DNA from: Gemmatimonadota bacterium
GTDB lineage: Bacteria; Gemmatimonadota; Gemmatimonadetes; Longimicrobiales; Gaopeijiaceae
Assembly: GCA_022826565.1 (NCBI GenBank)
Contig: JAJDUP010000005.1
Coordinates: 124,001-188,000 of the forward strand
Reading direction: 5' to 3'
Length of the DNA: 64,000 bases
The position numbers and the translations under genes were made by a program. Under the pieces are notes generated by a model that was not told where the DNA came from, did not search any database, and was given only the letters and a program-made list of their open reading frames with translations. Below, in pieces: positions 15,837-25,056 of the stretch. Within the stretch, counting starts at the first letter, position 1. Each line of letters opens with the position of its first letter.

Positions 15837-17066
15837 CTAAAGCACCTCTTCCACGTCGTGCCCGAGTTCGCGCAGGTGGGCGACGATCTTCGCCACATGG
15901 TCGCGGCCGCGGCTCTCGATCTTCATCGCGATGCCCACCTTCCCGACGGTGATGTCGCCGAACGCGCGGGTGTGCTCGATGTGCAGCACGTTGGCGCCCT
16001 CGATCGCGACCACCGCGGTCACCTCGTTGAGGTAGCCGGGGCGGTCGCGCACTACGACCGACAGGCTGGCGAGGCGGCCGTCGGCCCAAAGTGCGCGGTC
16101 GATGATCCGCGACACCATGTTCATGTCGATGTTGCCCCCGGAGAGGACGCAGGCCACGACATCGCCCGGCCCCGGGCGGATCTTCCCCTCGAGGAGCGCG
16201 GCCACACCGACGGCCCCGGCTCCTTCAACCACCAGCTTCTCGCGCTCCAACAGGAAGAAGATGGCGCGAATGATCTCCTCCTCGTCGACCAGGACGACAT
16301 CGTCCGCCAGCGCCTCGATGTGAGGATAGGTGAGGTCGCCGATCTGCTTCACGGCAATCCCGTCGGCCAACGTGTCGGACATCTCGACGTGAACGGGCGC
16401 GCCCGCCTTCAGGGACTGCGCGGCACCGGGCGAGGCGGCGGCCTCAACCCCGATCACACGCACCTCCGGCCGTACCGCCTTCACCGCCGTGGCGATCCCG
16501 GAGATCATTCCGCCTCCGCCGATCGGCACCACGATGGCGGAGACGTCCGGCACCTGGTCCAGGATCTCGAGTCCCATAGTCCCCTGGCCCGCCATCACGG
16601 CGAGGTCGTCGAAGGCGTGCACGAGGGTGAGACCCTCCTCGTCCATCAGCCGCTCGACGAGTGCCATGCCGTCGGAGAGCGTCTCCCCCGTCTGGAGGAC
16701 CCTGGCGCCGGATGCGCGCGTGTTGCTGACCTTTATGAGCGGCGCCGTGTCCGGCATGACGATCGTGCACGGGATGCCGAGCCGCGCTGCGTGGCGGGCA
16801 AGCGCCTGGGCGTGATTGCCGGCGCTGGCGGCGATGATCCCCGCCTCCCGCTGCCCGGGAGGCAGCAGCAACAGCTTGTTCAGCGAGCCGCGATCCTTGA
16901 ACGACCCCGTCTGCTGGCGCAGTTCGGCCTTCAGATAGACCAGGCAGCCGGCCGCGCCGCCCAGGGCGAAGGATTGCGGGCACCCCGTCCTGACGACTTG
17001 CGAGGCGATTCGCTCCCGCGCGGCGGATACGTCTGCGGCGGTCAGCACGGCGAGGTTACGAGGCAA
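15837..17066 (-). CDS. ilvA: threonine ammonia-lyase with C-terminal ACT domain
   Basis: 409 residues, TTG start at 17066, 22 bp after the sucA stop. A fold-type II PLP enzyme: TGSFKDRG with the Schiff-base Lys57, SAGNHAQ substrate loop at 81-87, and a GGGGM phosphate-binding loop. The C-terminal ~75 residues form one ACT domain (LSVVVRDRPGYLNEVTAVV) of the short biodegradative/single-ACT type. It converts threonine to 2-oxobutyrate and ammonia, feeding isoleucine synthesis or catabolism. Downstream of 2-oxoglutarate dehydrogenase E1, probably co-transcribed. A catabolic tdcB-like role is possible. Confidence 0.9.
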   Translation of the reverse strand: MPRNLAVLTAADVSAARERIASQVVRTGCPQSFALGGAAGCLVYLKAELRQQTGSFKDRGSLNKLLLLPPGQREAGIIAASAGNHAQALARHAARLGIPCTIVMPDTAPLIKVSNTRASGARVLQTGETLSDGMALVERLMDEEGLTLVHAFDDLAVMAGQGTMGLEILDQVPDVSAIVVPIGGGGMISGIATAVKAVRPEVRVIGVEAAASPGAAQSLKAGAPVHVEMSDTLADGIAVKQIGDLTYPHIEALADDVVLVDEEEIIRAIFFLLEREKLVVEGAGAVGVAALLEGKIRPGPGDVVACVLSGGNIDMNMVSRIIDRALWADGRLASLSVVVRDRPGYLNEVTAVVAIEGANVLHIEHTRAFGDITVGKVGIAMKIESRGRDHVAKIVAHLRELGHDVEEVL

Positions 17067-17088
17067 AGCGGAGCCGGCCCGGCTCCGG

Positions 17089-20001
17089 TCACCCCAGCGC
17101 CCTGGCGACGATCTGGTTCTGCGTGACGGCGTGGTTGTGGGGGTTGCCCTCGGCGGGGCTGGCGCGCTCGGGCCGCGACAGATGGCGCAACCGCACCGAT
17201 GAGGGGAGCACGCTGCGCAGCCGGGGCAGGATGTAGGTCAGCGCGCCCATGTTCATCGGCTCCTCCTGCGTCCAGGTCACCGTCTCGACGTTGGGATAGC
17301 GCTCGTGCAGAGCCTCGATCTCGCTGGCGGGGAACGGGTAGAGCGTTTCGACCCGGACGATCGCGGTGTCCGTGGCCGCGCCGCGCAGCTCCGATGCCGC
17401 GAGATCATAGTAGATCTTGCCGGTACACAGGATCAGGCGCCGGACGCGGCTCCGGCCATCCGCCCGGTCGATCGAAGGGTCGTCGATCACCTTCTGGAAG
17501 CCGCCGCCGACCAGGTCGCGGACCGTCGAGGTCGCCTTCGGCAGCCGCAGCAGACTCTTCGGGGTCATGACGATGAGCGGCCGCTCCGGTTCGCTGAAGG
17601 CCTGCAGGCGCAGCATGTGGAAGTACTGCGCCGGCGTCGACGGGTAGACGACGCGCATGTTGTCCTCCGCGCAGAGCTGGAGGAAGCGCTCCAGGCGCGC
17701 GCTCGAGTGCTCCGGCCCCTGGCCCTCGTAGCCGTGGGGCAGCAGCAGGGTAAGACGGGAGCGCTGGCCCCACTTCGACCACCCCGCCGAGAGGAACTGG
17801 TCGATCATCACCTGGGCCACGTTCACGAAGTCGCCGAACTGCGCCTCCCAGAGCACGAGATCCCGATCGGCGGCGATCGCGGCCCCATACTCGAAGCCGA
17901 TCACGGCCGCTTCCGTCAGCGGCGAGTTGTGGACCTCGAAGCGCGTGTCCGCCACCCGTGCCATCGGGGTGTGGCGCTCCCCCGTCTTGGTGTCCTTGAG
18001 GACGAGGTGGCGGTGGCTGAAGGTGCCCCGCTCCGAGTCCTGGCCCGAGAGCCGCACGGCGATGCCATCCTCGAGGATGCTCCCGATGCCGAGCGCCTCG
18101 GCGTGCCCCCACACCACCCGGAAATCGATCCCGAAATCCTTCCCGCGCCGACTGAGCTGGCGAACCAGTTTGGGGTGCACGGTGAAGCCGTCGGGCACTT
18201 CCAGGAGCACCCGATTGATGCGCTCCAGCCGCTCGAGGGACACCCCTCTGTCCACCGCGAAGTCCTGGTCCACCGCGCTGTAGCTGGGTACCCCCCAGGG
18301 CGAGGCGGCCTTCTTCTCGGTCTGCACCCGGCCATCCTTCACCGCACGCAGCTCCCTTGCCATCCCGGCGACCCGCTCGTCCACCTGTGCCGTGGTCACC
18401 AGCCCCCGCGCCACCAGCTCGCCGGCCCACTGCATCCGCACCGTGGGGTGCGTGGTGATCCACTGGTAGAGGACGGGCTGTGTGTACCCCGGCTCGTCGG
18501 CCTCGTTGTGGCCGTGGCGCCGGTAGCCCATCAGGTCGATCAGGGCGTCGGAGTGGAAGCGGGACCGGTAGGCCATCGCCAGCCGCACCGCCGCGAGGCA
18601 CTCCTCCGCGGCATCGCCGTTGGCGTGGATGACCGGGATGTCGTAACCCTTGGCGAGGTCGCTGGCGTAGCGCGTGGAGCGGCCTTCGTCGGGGTTGGTG
18701 GTGAAGCCCACCTGGTTGTTGCCGATGATGTGGATCGTGCCCCCGACCTCGTAGCCGCGCAGCCGCGCGAGGTTCAGGGTCTCTGCCACGACGCCCTCGG
18801 CTGCGAAGGCAGCATCGCCGTGGATCAGGATCGGCACGACCAGCGCAGGATCCCGCTGAGTGCCCGCGCCCCGGTCCGTGTACTGCTGCGTGCGCGCCAT
18901 CCCCAGCACGACCGGGTTCACGTACTCCAGGTGGCTGGGGTTCGGGGCCAGGGTAACTCGGATCGTGCCGCCCGAACGGAGCGGATACTCGCCGGTGGCG
19001 CCGTGGTGGTACTTGACGTCGCCCGTGCCGGGGTCGGGCACCCAGAGCGCGCTTCCCGGCGCGGCGCCCTCCTCGAACTCCGCCAGGATCTCGGCGTACG
19101 GGACGCCCAGGATGTGCGTCAGCACGTTGAGCCGGCCCCGGTGCGCCATCCCGATGACGATCTCGGTCGCACCCTCCGCAGCCGCCAGCTCGATCGCCTC
19201 GTCGAGCATCGGCACGATCATGTCGATGCCCTCGATCGAGAAGCGCTTCTGGCCCAGGTAGGCCCGGTGCAGGAACTGCTCCAGCCCCTCGACGCGGGTG
19301 AGCCGGTCGAGCGTGCGCAGCCGGCCGGCGTCAGTGTACGCCGCGAAGTGCGTGCTGCGCTCCACCTGGTCCCACAGCCAGGCGACCTTCTCGGGGTCTT
19401 CGAGGTGCTCGAACTCGTACCCGAGGGCGCCGCTGTACATGCCCTGCAACGTATCGAGGGTGAAGGCGAGCGGGGCGTCGCCGCCCTCGGGGAAGAGTAC
19501 CGAAGTGGGGATCTCCTCCAGCTCCTCCATGGTCGTGCCGAAGTACCCGGGATCGAGTTGGGGATGACCCGGAGGCTCGCTTCCCAGCGGATCGATCCGC
19601 GCCGCCTGGTGGCCGTGCTCGCGAAACGCCTGCAGCAGGCGCGCGCCGCGGGCGACGAGGGGCAGCAGGCGGCGCATGTCGTCGGCGGAGGCTCCGGCGG
19701 GAGGCTCGTCAGCGGGCGCCGCAAGCCGCCTGGCCTCGGGCGCGGCGGCCGGCGCTGCGGGAACCGGAGCCCAGTCGGCTTCCGGGAGCCGGGAAGGGTC
19801 GCTCGTCGCCGTGGTGTTGCCGTTCGGACGATCCGCGCGCCGTCCGTCGGGGACGATCAGGCCAGCGTCCGCCAGCGCGGCGGCGTCGCTCTCGAAGAAC
19901 TCTCTCCATTGGCGCGGAACGGCTTGCGGGTTCCGCGTGAAGTCTTCGTAGAGAGCCTGAACGTAGGCCGCGTTCTGGCTGTCGAAGTAGGTGCTGCTCA
20001 T
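17089..20001 (-). CDS. sucA: 2-oxoglutarate dehydrogenase E1 component
   Basis: 970 residues from ATG 20001, slightly longer than the usual 930-950. The N-terminus has the E1o assembly segment (YVQALYEDFTRNPQAVPRQW), followed by a Pro/Ala-rich linker at ~65-120. The thiamine-diphosphate domain shows IGMAHRGRLNVL and GDAAFAAEGVVAETLNLARL with GGTIHIIGNNQVGF; the transketolase C-terminal region has EGQGPEHSSARLERFLQL. It decarboxylates 2-oxoglutarate in the citrate cycle. The E2/E3 genes are not in the window. No ribosome site is visible before the ATG. The upstream gap (20002-20124) is shared with the divergent pgeF gene. Confidence 0.95.
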   Translation of the reverse strand: MSSTYFDSQNAAYVQALYEDFTRNPQAVPRQWREFFESDAAALADAGLIVPDGRRADRPNGNTTATSDPSRLPEADWAPVPAAPAAAPEARRLAAPADEPPAGASADDMRRLLPLVARGARLLQAFREHGHQAARIDPLGSEPPGHPQLDPGYFGTTMEELEEIPTSVLFPEGGDAPLAFTLDTLQGMYSGALGYEFEHLEDPEKVAWLWDQVERSTHFAAYTDAGRLRTLDRLTRVEGLEQFLHRAYLGQKRFSIEGIDMIVPMLDEAIELAAAEGATEIVIGMAHRGRLNVLTHILGVPYAEILAEFEEGAAPGSALWVPDPGTGDVKYHHGATGEYPLRSGGTIRVTLAPNPSHLEYVNPVVLGMARTQQYTDRGAGTQRDPALVVPILIHGDAAFAAEGVVAETLNLARLRGYEVGGTIHIIGNNQVGFTTNPDEGRSTRYASDLAKGYDIPVIHANGDAAEECLAAVRLAMAYRSRFHSDALIDLMGYRRHGHNEADEPGYTQPVLYQWITTHPTVRMQWAGELVARGLVTTAQVDERVAGMARELRAVKDGRVQTEKKAASPWGVPSYSAVDQDFAVDRGVSLERLERINRVLLEVPDGFTVHPKLVRQLSRRGKDFGIDFRVVWGHAEALGIGSILEDGIAVRLSGQDSERGTFSHRHLVLKDTKTGERHTPMARVADTRFEVHNSPLTEAAVIGFEYGAAIAADRDLVLWEAQFGDFVNVAQVMIDQFLSAGWSKWGQRSRLTLLLPHGYEGQGPEHSSARLERFLQLCAEDNMRVVYPSTPAQYFHMLRLQAFSEPERPLIVMTPKSLLRLPKATSTVRDLVGGGFQKVIDDPSIDRADGRSRVRRLILCTGKIYYDLAASELRGAATDTAIVRVETLYPFPASEIEALHERYPNVETVTWTQEEPMNMGALTYILPRLRSVLPSSVRLRHLSRPERASPAEGNPHNHAVTQNQIVARALG

Positions 20002-20124
20002 GGTGGACAGTAAGCTAGTTATTTTTCCCACGGAGCAATACGCCGCGGAAAACGCTCCGCGATTCGTGCCCGGCGCGGACGGTATCATGCAGACCCCCGC
20101 GCGGAAGACTAGCAAGGTTCGCCG

Positions 20125-20844
20125 ATGACGACCAGCGTACCAGGATGGGACGAGCGCCTCCCATGGCTCGAGGCGGGGACCACCTGGCGGGGGCAGGATC
20201 CGCTGGCGATGGGATGGACGTCGGTCGTGCGCAGCCGGCAGGTGCACGGAGCGGTGACGAAGCTGCGCGCGGACCTTCCGGCGGGTGAGCATGTCGTGGG
20301 CGATGGCGACGGACACGTCACGCGCAGCGCCGGGTTGCTCCTGACGGTGACGCTCGCCGACTGCGTGCCCGTCTTCGTCGCGGATCCGGTGCACCGGGCG
20401 GTCGCGCTCCTGCACGCGGGGTGGCGGGGAACGGCGGCGGGGGTCGTCGAGCGGGGCCTTGCGGTGATGGCGGCGGCGTTCGGCAGCGATCCGGCGGAGT
20501 GCTTCGTCCACCTCGGACCGGCGATCTGCGGGGAGTGCTACGAGGTCGGGGCTGAGGTCTTCGAGGCGCTGGACGAGCCCATCCCGTCGGCCGCGGCCCC
20601 GATCGACCTGCGGGGCGTGATCCGGCGGCGGGCGATCGCGGCGGGGGTCAGGATCGGGGACGTGACCGTGAGCCGCGAATGCACCCTGTGCGGGGACGGG
20701 CGCTACTACTCCCACCGCGGGGGGGACACCGGGCGGCACCGGGGCTTCATCGGGATCCTGCCCAGGGCGGGGGTGCGGCGGTCGGCGGGAGCCGGCGTGC
20801 AAACCGTTGTCCGGAGCCGGGGGCCAGCCGGGGTAACCGGATGA
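20125..20844 (+). CDS. pgeF: peptidoglycan editing factor / multicopper polyphenol oxidase-laccase family (YfiH/YlmD)
   Basis: 239 residues; CAAGG 8 bases before ATG 20125. The conserved zinc-site residues are present: RQVHG (His41), TLADCVPV (Cys80) and HAGWRGT (His97), with GPAICGECYEV and CTLCGDGRYYSHR later. Family members remove misincorporated L-Ser from peptidoglycan precursors (PgeF) and have purine-nucleoside phosphorylase or laccase-like activity in vitro. It overlaps by ATGA with a glycosyltransferase gene and begins a three-gene coupled run. Confidence 0.9.
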   Translation: MTTSVPGWDERLPWLEAGTTWRGQDPLAMGWTSVVRSRQVHGAVTKLRADLPAGEHVVGDGDGHVTRSAGLLLTVTLADCVPVFVADPVHRAVALLHAGWRGTAAGVVERGLAVMAAAFGSDPAECFVHLGPAICGECYEVGAEVFEALDEPIPSAAAPIDLRGVIRRRAIAAGVRIGDVTVSRECTLCGDGRYYSHRGGDTGRHRGFIGILPRAGVRRSAGAGVQTVVRSRGPAGVTG

Positions 20845-22301
20845 TCGAGGCGCTGAGCTGGACCGCGGTGTCGCTCTACGCGCTCGTGCTGGCGCTGCTC
20901 CTGCCCTTTGCGGGACATCGGCTGGCGCTGCTCCTGCTTTCGCGGCGCGAGGCTCCAGTCGGGCCCGGCGCGGCGGCCGCGGATGCCTCTCCGCCGCGGG
21001 TGACCGTGCAGCTGCCCGTCTTCAACGAGAAGCACGTGATCGAGCGGCTCATCGACGCGGCCTGCCGGCTGTCACATCCGGGGGGACAGCTGCAGATACA
21101 GGTGCTGGACGACTCCACCGACGAGACCACGACTCTGGCGCGTCGGCGGGCGCTGGCCTGGCGCCGCCGGGGCGTAGACGTCGAGGTGCTCCACCGCACC
21201 GACCGGACCGGCTACAAGGCCGGCGCGCTCGCCGCGGGGCTGGAGGCGGCAACGGGTGAGTACGTCCTCATACTCGACGCCGATTTCGTGCCCCCGCCAA
21301 CACTCCTCGAGGAGCTGCTCCCGTCGATGTCCGACCCGGGCGTCGGGATGGTGCAGGCCCGTTGGGACCACCTCAACGAGGGTGGCTCGTGGCTGACGCG
21401 GGCGCAGGGGCTCCTGCTCGACGGCCACTTCCTCCTCGAGCAGAGGGGACGCTTTCGCGGGCGGCGGTTCTTCAACTTCAACGGGACTGCGGGGCTGTGG
21501 CGCCGGCAGGCGCTGATCGACGCGGGTGGGTGGCAGTCCGACACGCTCACCGAAGACCTGGACGTCAGCTACCGGGCACAGATGGCTGGCTGGCGCTTCG
21601 TACTGCGCGACGACGTGGGTGTTCCGGCCGAATTGCCCTCCACCCCGGGTTCGCTCCTCGTGCAGCAGCGGCGCTGGGCGCAGGGCGGGGTGCAGACCGC
21701 GCGCAAGCTGCTGCCCCGACTGCTCCGGGGCGGCTTCAGGCCGGCGGTGAAGTTCGAGGCCTTCGTCCACCTGTGCGGGCACCTCGCCCATCCCCTCACC
21801 TTCGCGCTCTCCGTCCTCATCGTCCCCTCCGCCCTCGCCAGGCAGGCGCTGGGGATGGATCGGCTGTGGTGGATCGATCTGGCGCTCTTCGCCGCGGCGA
21901 CGGTGCCGTTCATCGTCTTCTACTGGACAGCGGCCCGGCGGCGCAGCCGCGACCGTGGCTCGACCGTCAAGGGCGTGGCCGGGACGCTGGCGCTGGGGGC
22001 GGGGCTGTCGGTGCTGCTCAGCCGGGCGGTACTGCGGGGCCTGGGACGGTTTCGCGACCCCTTCGAGAGGACGCCGAAGGCCGGGGGCGCGCGACGGTCG
22101 AGCTACGAGGCCGCAGGGGAGGGGTTTCCCGGGCGGGGGCTGGCCGTAGGCGCGGGAGTGTTCATGGTCGTGGCCGGAGTGGCGGCGGTGGCCGGTGGGC
22201 AGTGGGGGTCGCTGCCGTTCGTGGCGCTGTTCGCGACGGGTTATCTGGCGTTGGGGCTGGGGAACGGGCCGGGACCGCGGGCAGTGGGAGCCGGTTCGTG
22301 A
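20841..22301 (+). CDS. membrane glycosyltransferase family 2, cellulose-synthase/ceramide-glucosyltransferase-like
   Basis: 486 residues, ATG overlapping the pgeF stop. One N-terminal span, a cytoplasmic GT-A domain, then about four C-terminal spans. All motifs of processive GT2 enzymes are visible: LDDSTDET (Asp90/91), DADFVP (Asp146, Asp148), TEDLD (237-241) and QQRRW (275-279). The middle reads like the CESA_CaSu_A2 group. It should transfer a sugar from a nucleotide donor to a lipid or growing glycan at the inner membrane. Coupled on both sides: ATGA to pgeF, GTGA to a VCBS-repeat protein. Confidence 0.9.
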   Translation: MIEALSWTAVSLYALVLALLLPFAGHRLALLLLSRREAPVGPGAAAADASPPRVTVQLPVFNEKHVIERLIDAACRLSHPGGQLQIQVLDDSTDETTTLARRRALAWRRRGVDVEVLHRTDRTGYKAGALAAGLEAATGEYVLILDADFVPPPTLLEELLPSMSDPGVGMVQARWDHLNEGGSWLTRAQGLLLDGHFLLEQRGRFRGRRFFNFNGTAGLWRRQALIDAGGWQSDTLTEDLDVSYRAQMAGWRFVLRDDVGVPAELPSTPGSLLVQQRRWAQGGVQTARKLLPRLLRGGFRPAVKFEAFVHLCGHLAHPLTFALSVLIVPSALARQALGMDRLWWIDLALFAAATVPFIVFYWTAARRRSRDRGSTVKGVAGTLALGAGLSVLLSRAVLRGLGRFRDPFERTPKAGGARRSSYEAAGEGFPGRGLAVGAGVFMVVAGVAAVAGGQWGSLPFVALFATGYLALGLGNGPGPRAVGAGS

Positions 22302-23500
22302 GCCGGGGTCCGAGGTGGCTGGGTGCGGCCGCGGGCCTGCCGGTAGCCGCAGGCCTTTTCGCGATTGCCGGCCACCCCGCCCATCCGCTTGCTTCAACCC
22401 CGCTCGCGGCGCAGGAGGCGCGGACGTTCCAGGCCGTCAGGCCGCTGGGTCCGGGCACCGAACTCACGGCCTCGGTAAGTCTGGGTGACGTGAACCGCGA
22501 CGGTGCCCTCGACATCGTCGTCGCCAACGGTCGCCACTGGGCCGAGCAGAATCGAGTCTACCTCAACGACGGGCGGGGCGCCTTCACATTGGCGCGACGC
22601 CTGGGCGAGGAGGAAGCCGGCACCTACGCGGTCCCGCTCGCCGATCTCGACGGCGACGGGGACCTCGACATCGCGGTGGGCAACGACCGAACCCGCAACC
22701 TCGTCTTCCTCAACGACGGCGAGGGGCGCTTCACGGCCGGTGCCACCTTCGGCACCCCGAGTTCGACGCGCAGCCTGACGCTGGCGGATCTGAACGGCGA
22801 CGGGCACACGGACATCCTGGTGGTCAACCGGGGGCGCCGGAACTTCATCTTCCACGGGGACGGATCGGGCGGCCTCGATGTGGGGATGCCGTTCGGGGCG
22901 GGGGACGACTCGACCATCGACGTGGCCGCGGCGGACCTGGACGACGACGGCGACCTCGACCTGGTGCTCGCCAACCGCGACGGCGGCGCGAACGCAATTC
23001 AGTGGAACGACGCCGGGGACTTCAGCCGCGGCAGCGGCTACGGAACCGGGAGCGACGAGACCCGCGGGGTGGCGGTCGGTGATGTGGACGGCGACGGACG
23101 CCTCGACATCGTCACCGCGAACATCGGCGAGGCGAACGTGGTGTACTTCGGTGACGGGGCGGGAGGATTCGAGCGCAGCCTGCCGTTCGGGGGCGAGGGC
23201 GACCAGAGCTATGCGGTGCGCCTCGCTGATGTGGATCTCGACGGGGACCCGGACATCGTCGTCGCCAATGTGGGCGGGACCAACGCGGTGTACTTCAACC
23301 GGGGCCAAGGCGACGGGGTCGGCGGCGGCCCGCGGCTGACCGACAGCCTGCGGTTCGACGAATTCCGCTTCGGGTGCGAGGACTGCGCCACCTACGGCGT
23401 GGCGGTCGGGGATCTGGACGGCGACGGGTTCCCGGAGATCGTCACCGCCAATTCGGGTGCGCGCAACGGGATCTTCGCGAACGTGCCGGCGCAGCGGTAG
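22298..23500 (+). CDS. exported seven-bladed FG-GAP/VCBS propeller protein
   Basis: 400 residues from GTG 22298 (GTGA overlap with the glycosyltransferase). A signal peptide ends near STPLAAQE. The mature protein is built of seven near-identical Asp-rich calcium-type motifs: GDVNRDGALDIVV, ADLDGDGDLDIAV, ADLNGDGHTDILV, ADLDDDGDLDLVL, GDVDGDGRLDIVT, ADVDLDGDPDIVV and GDLDGDGFPEIVT. Seven units predict one closed seven-blade integrin-like propeller with no other domain. Such proteins bind ligands or glycans outside the cell. The translational coupling suggests it handles the product of the glycosyltransferase. Confidence 0.88.
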   Translation: MSRGPRWLGAAAGLPVAAGLFAIAGHPAHPLASTPLAAQEARTFQAVRPLGPGTELTASVSLGDVNRDGALDIVVANGRHWAEQNRVYLNDGRGAFTLARRLGEEEAGTYAVPLADLDGDGDLDIAVGNDRTRNLVFLNDGEGRFTAGATFGTPSSTRSLTLADLNGDGHTDILVVNRGRRNFIFHGDGSGGLDVGMPFGAGDDSTIDVAAADLDDDGDLDLVLANRDGGANAIQWNDAGDFSRGSGYGTGSDETRGVAVGDVDGDGRLDIVTANIGEANVVYFGDGAGGFERSLPFGGEGDQSYAVRLADVDLDGDPDIVVANVGGTNAVYFNRGQGDGVGGGPRLTDSLRFDEFRFGCEDCATYGVAVGDLDGDGFPEIVTANSGARNGIFANVPAQR

Positions 23501-23544
23501 TCCCTGGCGTGCTTCCGGAGGGACGGAGGTGAGCGCGGCCGCGA

Positions 23545-23629
23545 TTGTCCGCCACTTTGACCCGATTCTGGCCGACAACGCCCCTCACGGAGGGTTTGTT
23601 CGCCAAACCCGCCAGATTTTGGCCGACAA
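23545..23629. repeat. two 34-bp palindromic repeat units straddling the GT87 gene end
   Basis: Unit 1 (23545-23578) and unit 2 (23596-23629) align without gaps at 25 of 34 positions. Each starts TTGTYCGCCA and ends TGGCCGACAA, which are near reverse complements, so each unit is itself a palindrome with 10-bp arms. Unit 2 also contains two perfect 7-5-7 hairpins (23592-23610, starting just before the unit, and 23615-23633). Unit 2 lies inside the coding end of the GT87 gene; unit 1 lies just past its stop. Looks REP-like; copy number elsewhere is unknown. Confidence 0.5.
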
Positions 23630-24952
23630 AATCCAGGCCCACACGGGCAGCCACATCGCGATCCGGCTCCACAACGGCTGCGGCCATACCCCGATCGACT
23701 CGTATGCGGCGAGGCCCCAGTAGCCGAGAAAGGCGAGGCCGCCCAGGAGCAGGAAGGGGCGGTGGCCCTGCAGTGCGGCCATGGGGAGGACCCACAGCGT
23801 GTACCAGGGATGGACCGTGGGAGATAGGAGCAGTCCGGCACCGATGATCCACAGCAACGCTTTCTCGATCGGCAGGCGGCGCCAGGTTGCCCAGGCGACG
23901 ACGGCAAGTACCAGCACGGTAGCCGCGGCGCGGGCGCGGACCGGGTCGCGGATCAGCGCGGCGATGAGCGCGAATGCGCCCTCGTTGGCCGACCAGTGGC
24001 GGGCGTACGTGCGCAGGCCCTCGGTGAGCGCATCAAGGCCGACGCCGGCGAAGGGCAGGTAGAAGGCGGCGCAGACGGCGGTGAAGGCGAAAAGGGTCAC
24101 CCGGCCGTGCCGCCGGATCAGTGTGGGCAGGGCAGCGGCGGGGGCGAACTTGACCAGCGCGGCGGCAGCGAGGAGGGCGCCGCGGGCGAGGGCGTCGCGG
24201 GCAACGGGGCCCGCACCACCATCACTGCCCGGCGGGCGGGTGCAGGTGAGAATCAGTGCAGCCAGCAGGAAGAGTCCGACCGCGTCGAAGTGGGCGCTCC
24301 ACATGGTCTCCACGATCAGGAGCGGGGACCAGAGGTACCACACGAGCACCGCCGCGGGGCTGCGGCCCGTACTCGCGGCGATCCGGTGCAGGAGGAGGCC
24401 GCAACCCAGGTCGAACCCGAGCCAGAGGAGCTTCGCGGCGAGGACCGTGCCGCCGCCCGCCAACGCCACCACGGCAAAGAGGAGCTGGGCCAGCGGCGGA
24501 TAGATGGTGGGCACGTCGGGGTGATTGATCTCGCCGTGCCAGGGGGTGCGGATGGCGGCGAGTGCCTCGTCCGCGGGAGCATGGCTGTAGGGGTTGAGGC
24601 CTTCGGCGAGAACGTGCCCGTCCCAGAGGTAGCGGTAGATGTCGTCCGACAGTTCGGGCGCGAGTGGGAGCAGGACAAGACGCCCCAGCACCGCGATCGT
24701 CCAGACCAGGGCGAGAGGGGCGCCCGCGCGGGCGGCGGTGAGGCCCGCGGCGCCGTAGCAGAGGAACGCGGCGGCGGGGAAGAGGAGGCGCGGCAGAGGC
24801 AGGGCGATGCCGTGCAGCCAGCCGAAGGCGCCGAGGGCCGCGACGAGGAGGAGGCCGAGGGGGAGCAGGGGGGTCGCCGGGAGGAGGGAGGTGCCCGGGA
24901 GGACGAGGCGGCCGGTGGGGTGGGGTGGTGGGGAGGTGGGGGCGGCCTGCAT
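23585..24952 (-). CDS. GT87-type polyprenyl-phosphate-mannose-dependent mannosyltransferase (GT-C, DUF2029)
   Basis: 455 residues, about ten membrane spans. The first external loop carries ELSDDIYRYLWDGHVLAEGL, the DD motif and loop of GT-C/GT87 enzymes that use polyprenyl-phosphate sugars, followed by NPYSHAPADE and a PTIYPPL motif. SPTVHPWYTLW near the C-terminus is also typical. The last ~18 residues are encoded by a palindromic repeat unit and may be an acquired tail. It should act at the outer face of the inner membrane on glycans or glycolipids. The donor-making GT2 enzyme would fit the stump found divergently at 25057. Confidence 0.85.
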   Translation of the reverse strand: MQAAPTSPPPHPTGRLVLPGTSLLPATPLLPLGLLLVAALGAFGWLHGIALPLPRLLFPAAAFLCYGAAGLTAARAGAPLALVWTIAVLGRLVLLPLAPELSDDIYRYLWDGHVLAEGLNPYSHAPADEALAAIRTPWHGEINHPDVPTIYPPLAQLLFAVVALAGGGTVLAAKLLWLGFDLGCGLLLHRIAASTGRSPAAVLVWYLWSPLLIVETMWSAHFDAVGLFLLAALILTCTRPPGSDGGAGPVARDALARGALLAAAALVKFAPAAALPTLIRRHGRVTLFAFTAVCAAFYLPFAGVGLDALTEGLRTYARHWSANEGAFALIAALIRDPVRARAAATVLVLAVVAWATWRRLPIEKALLWIIGAGLLLSPTVHPWYTLWVLPMAALQGHRPFLLLGGLAFLGYWGLAAYESIGVWPQPLWSRIAMWLPVWAWILSAKIWRVWRTNPP

Positions 24953-25056
24953 GGCGGTGCCGAGGCGGGGGAGGGGCGTGATGCGGATGCCGCTTCAGGG
25001 TAGTGTGGCCGGGGCGGCGGGGGAAGCGTTCAGTTACAGGGATGACGCTGCTGTGA

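Noticed and set aside
17305..20013. 900-codon open frame on the plus strand across the 2-oxoglutarate dehydrogenase gene
   Set aside because: It is the antisense of sucA, a fully recognisable gene with all catalytic motifs; its own translation has no family features and owes its length to G+C-rich codon use.
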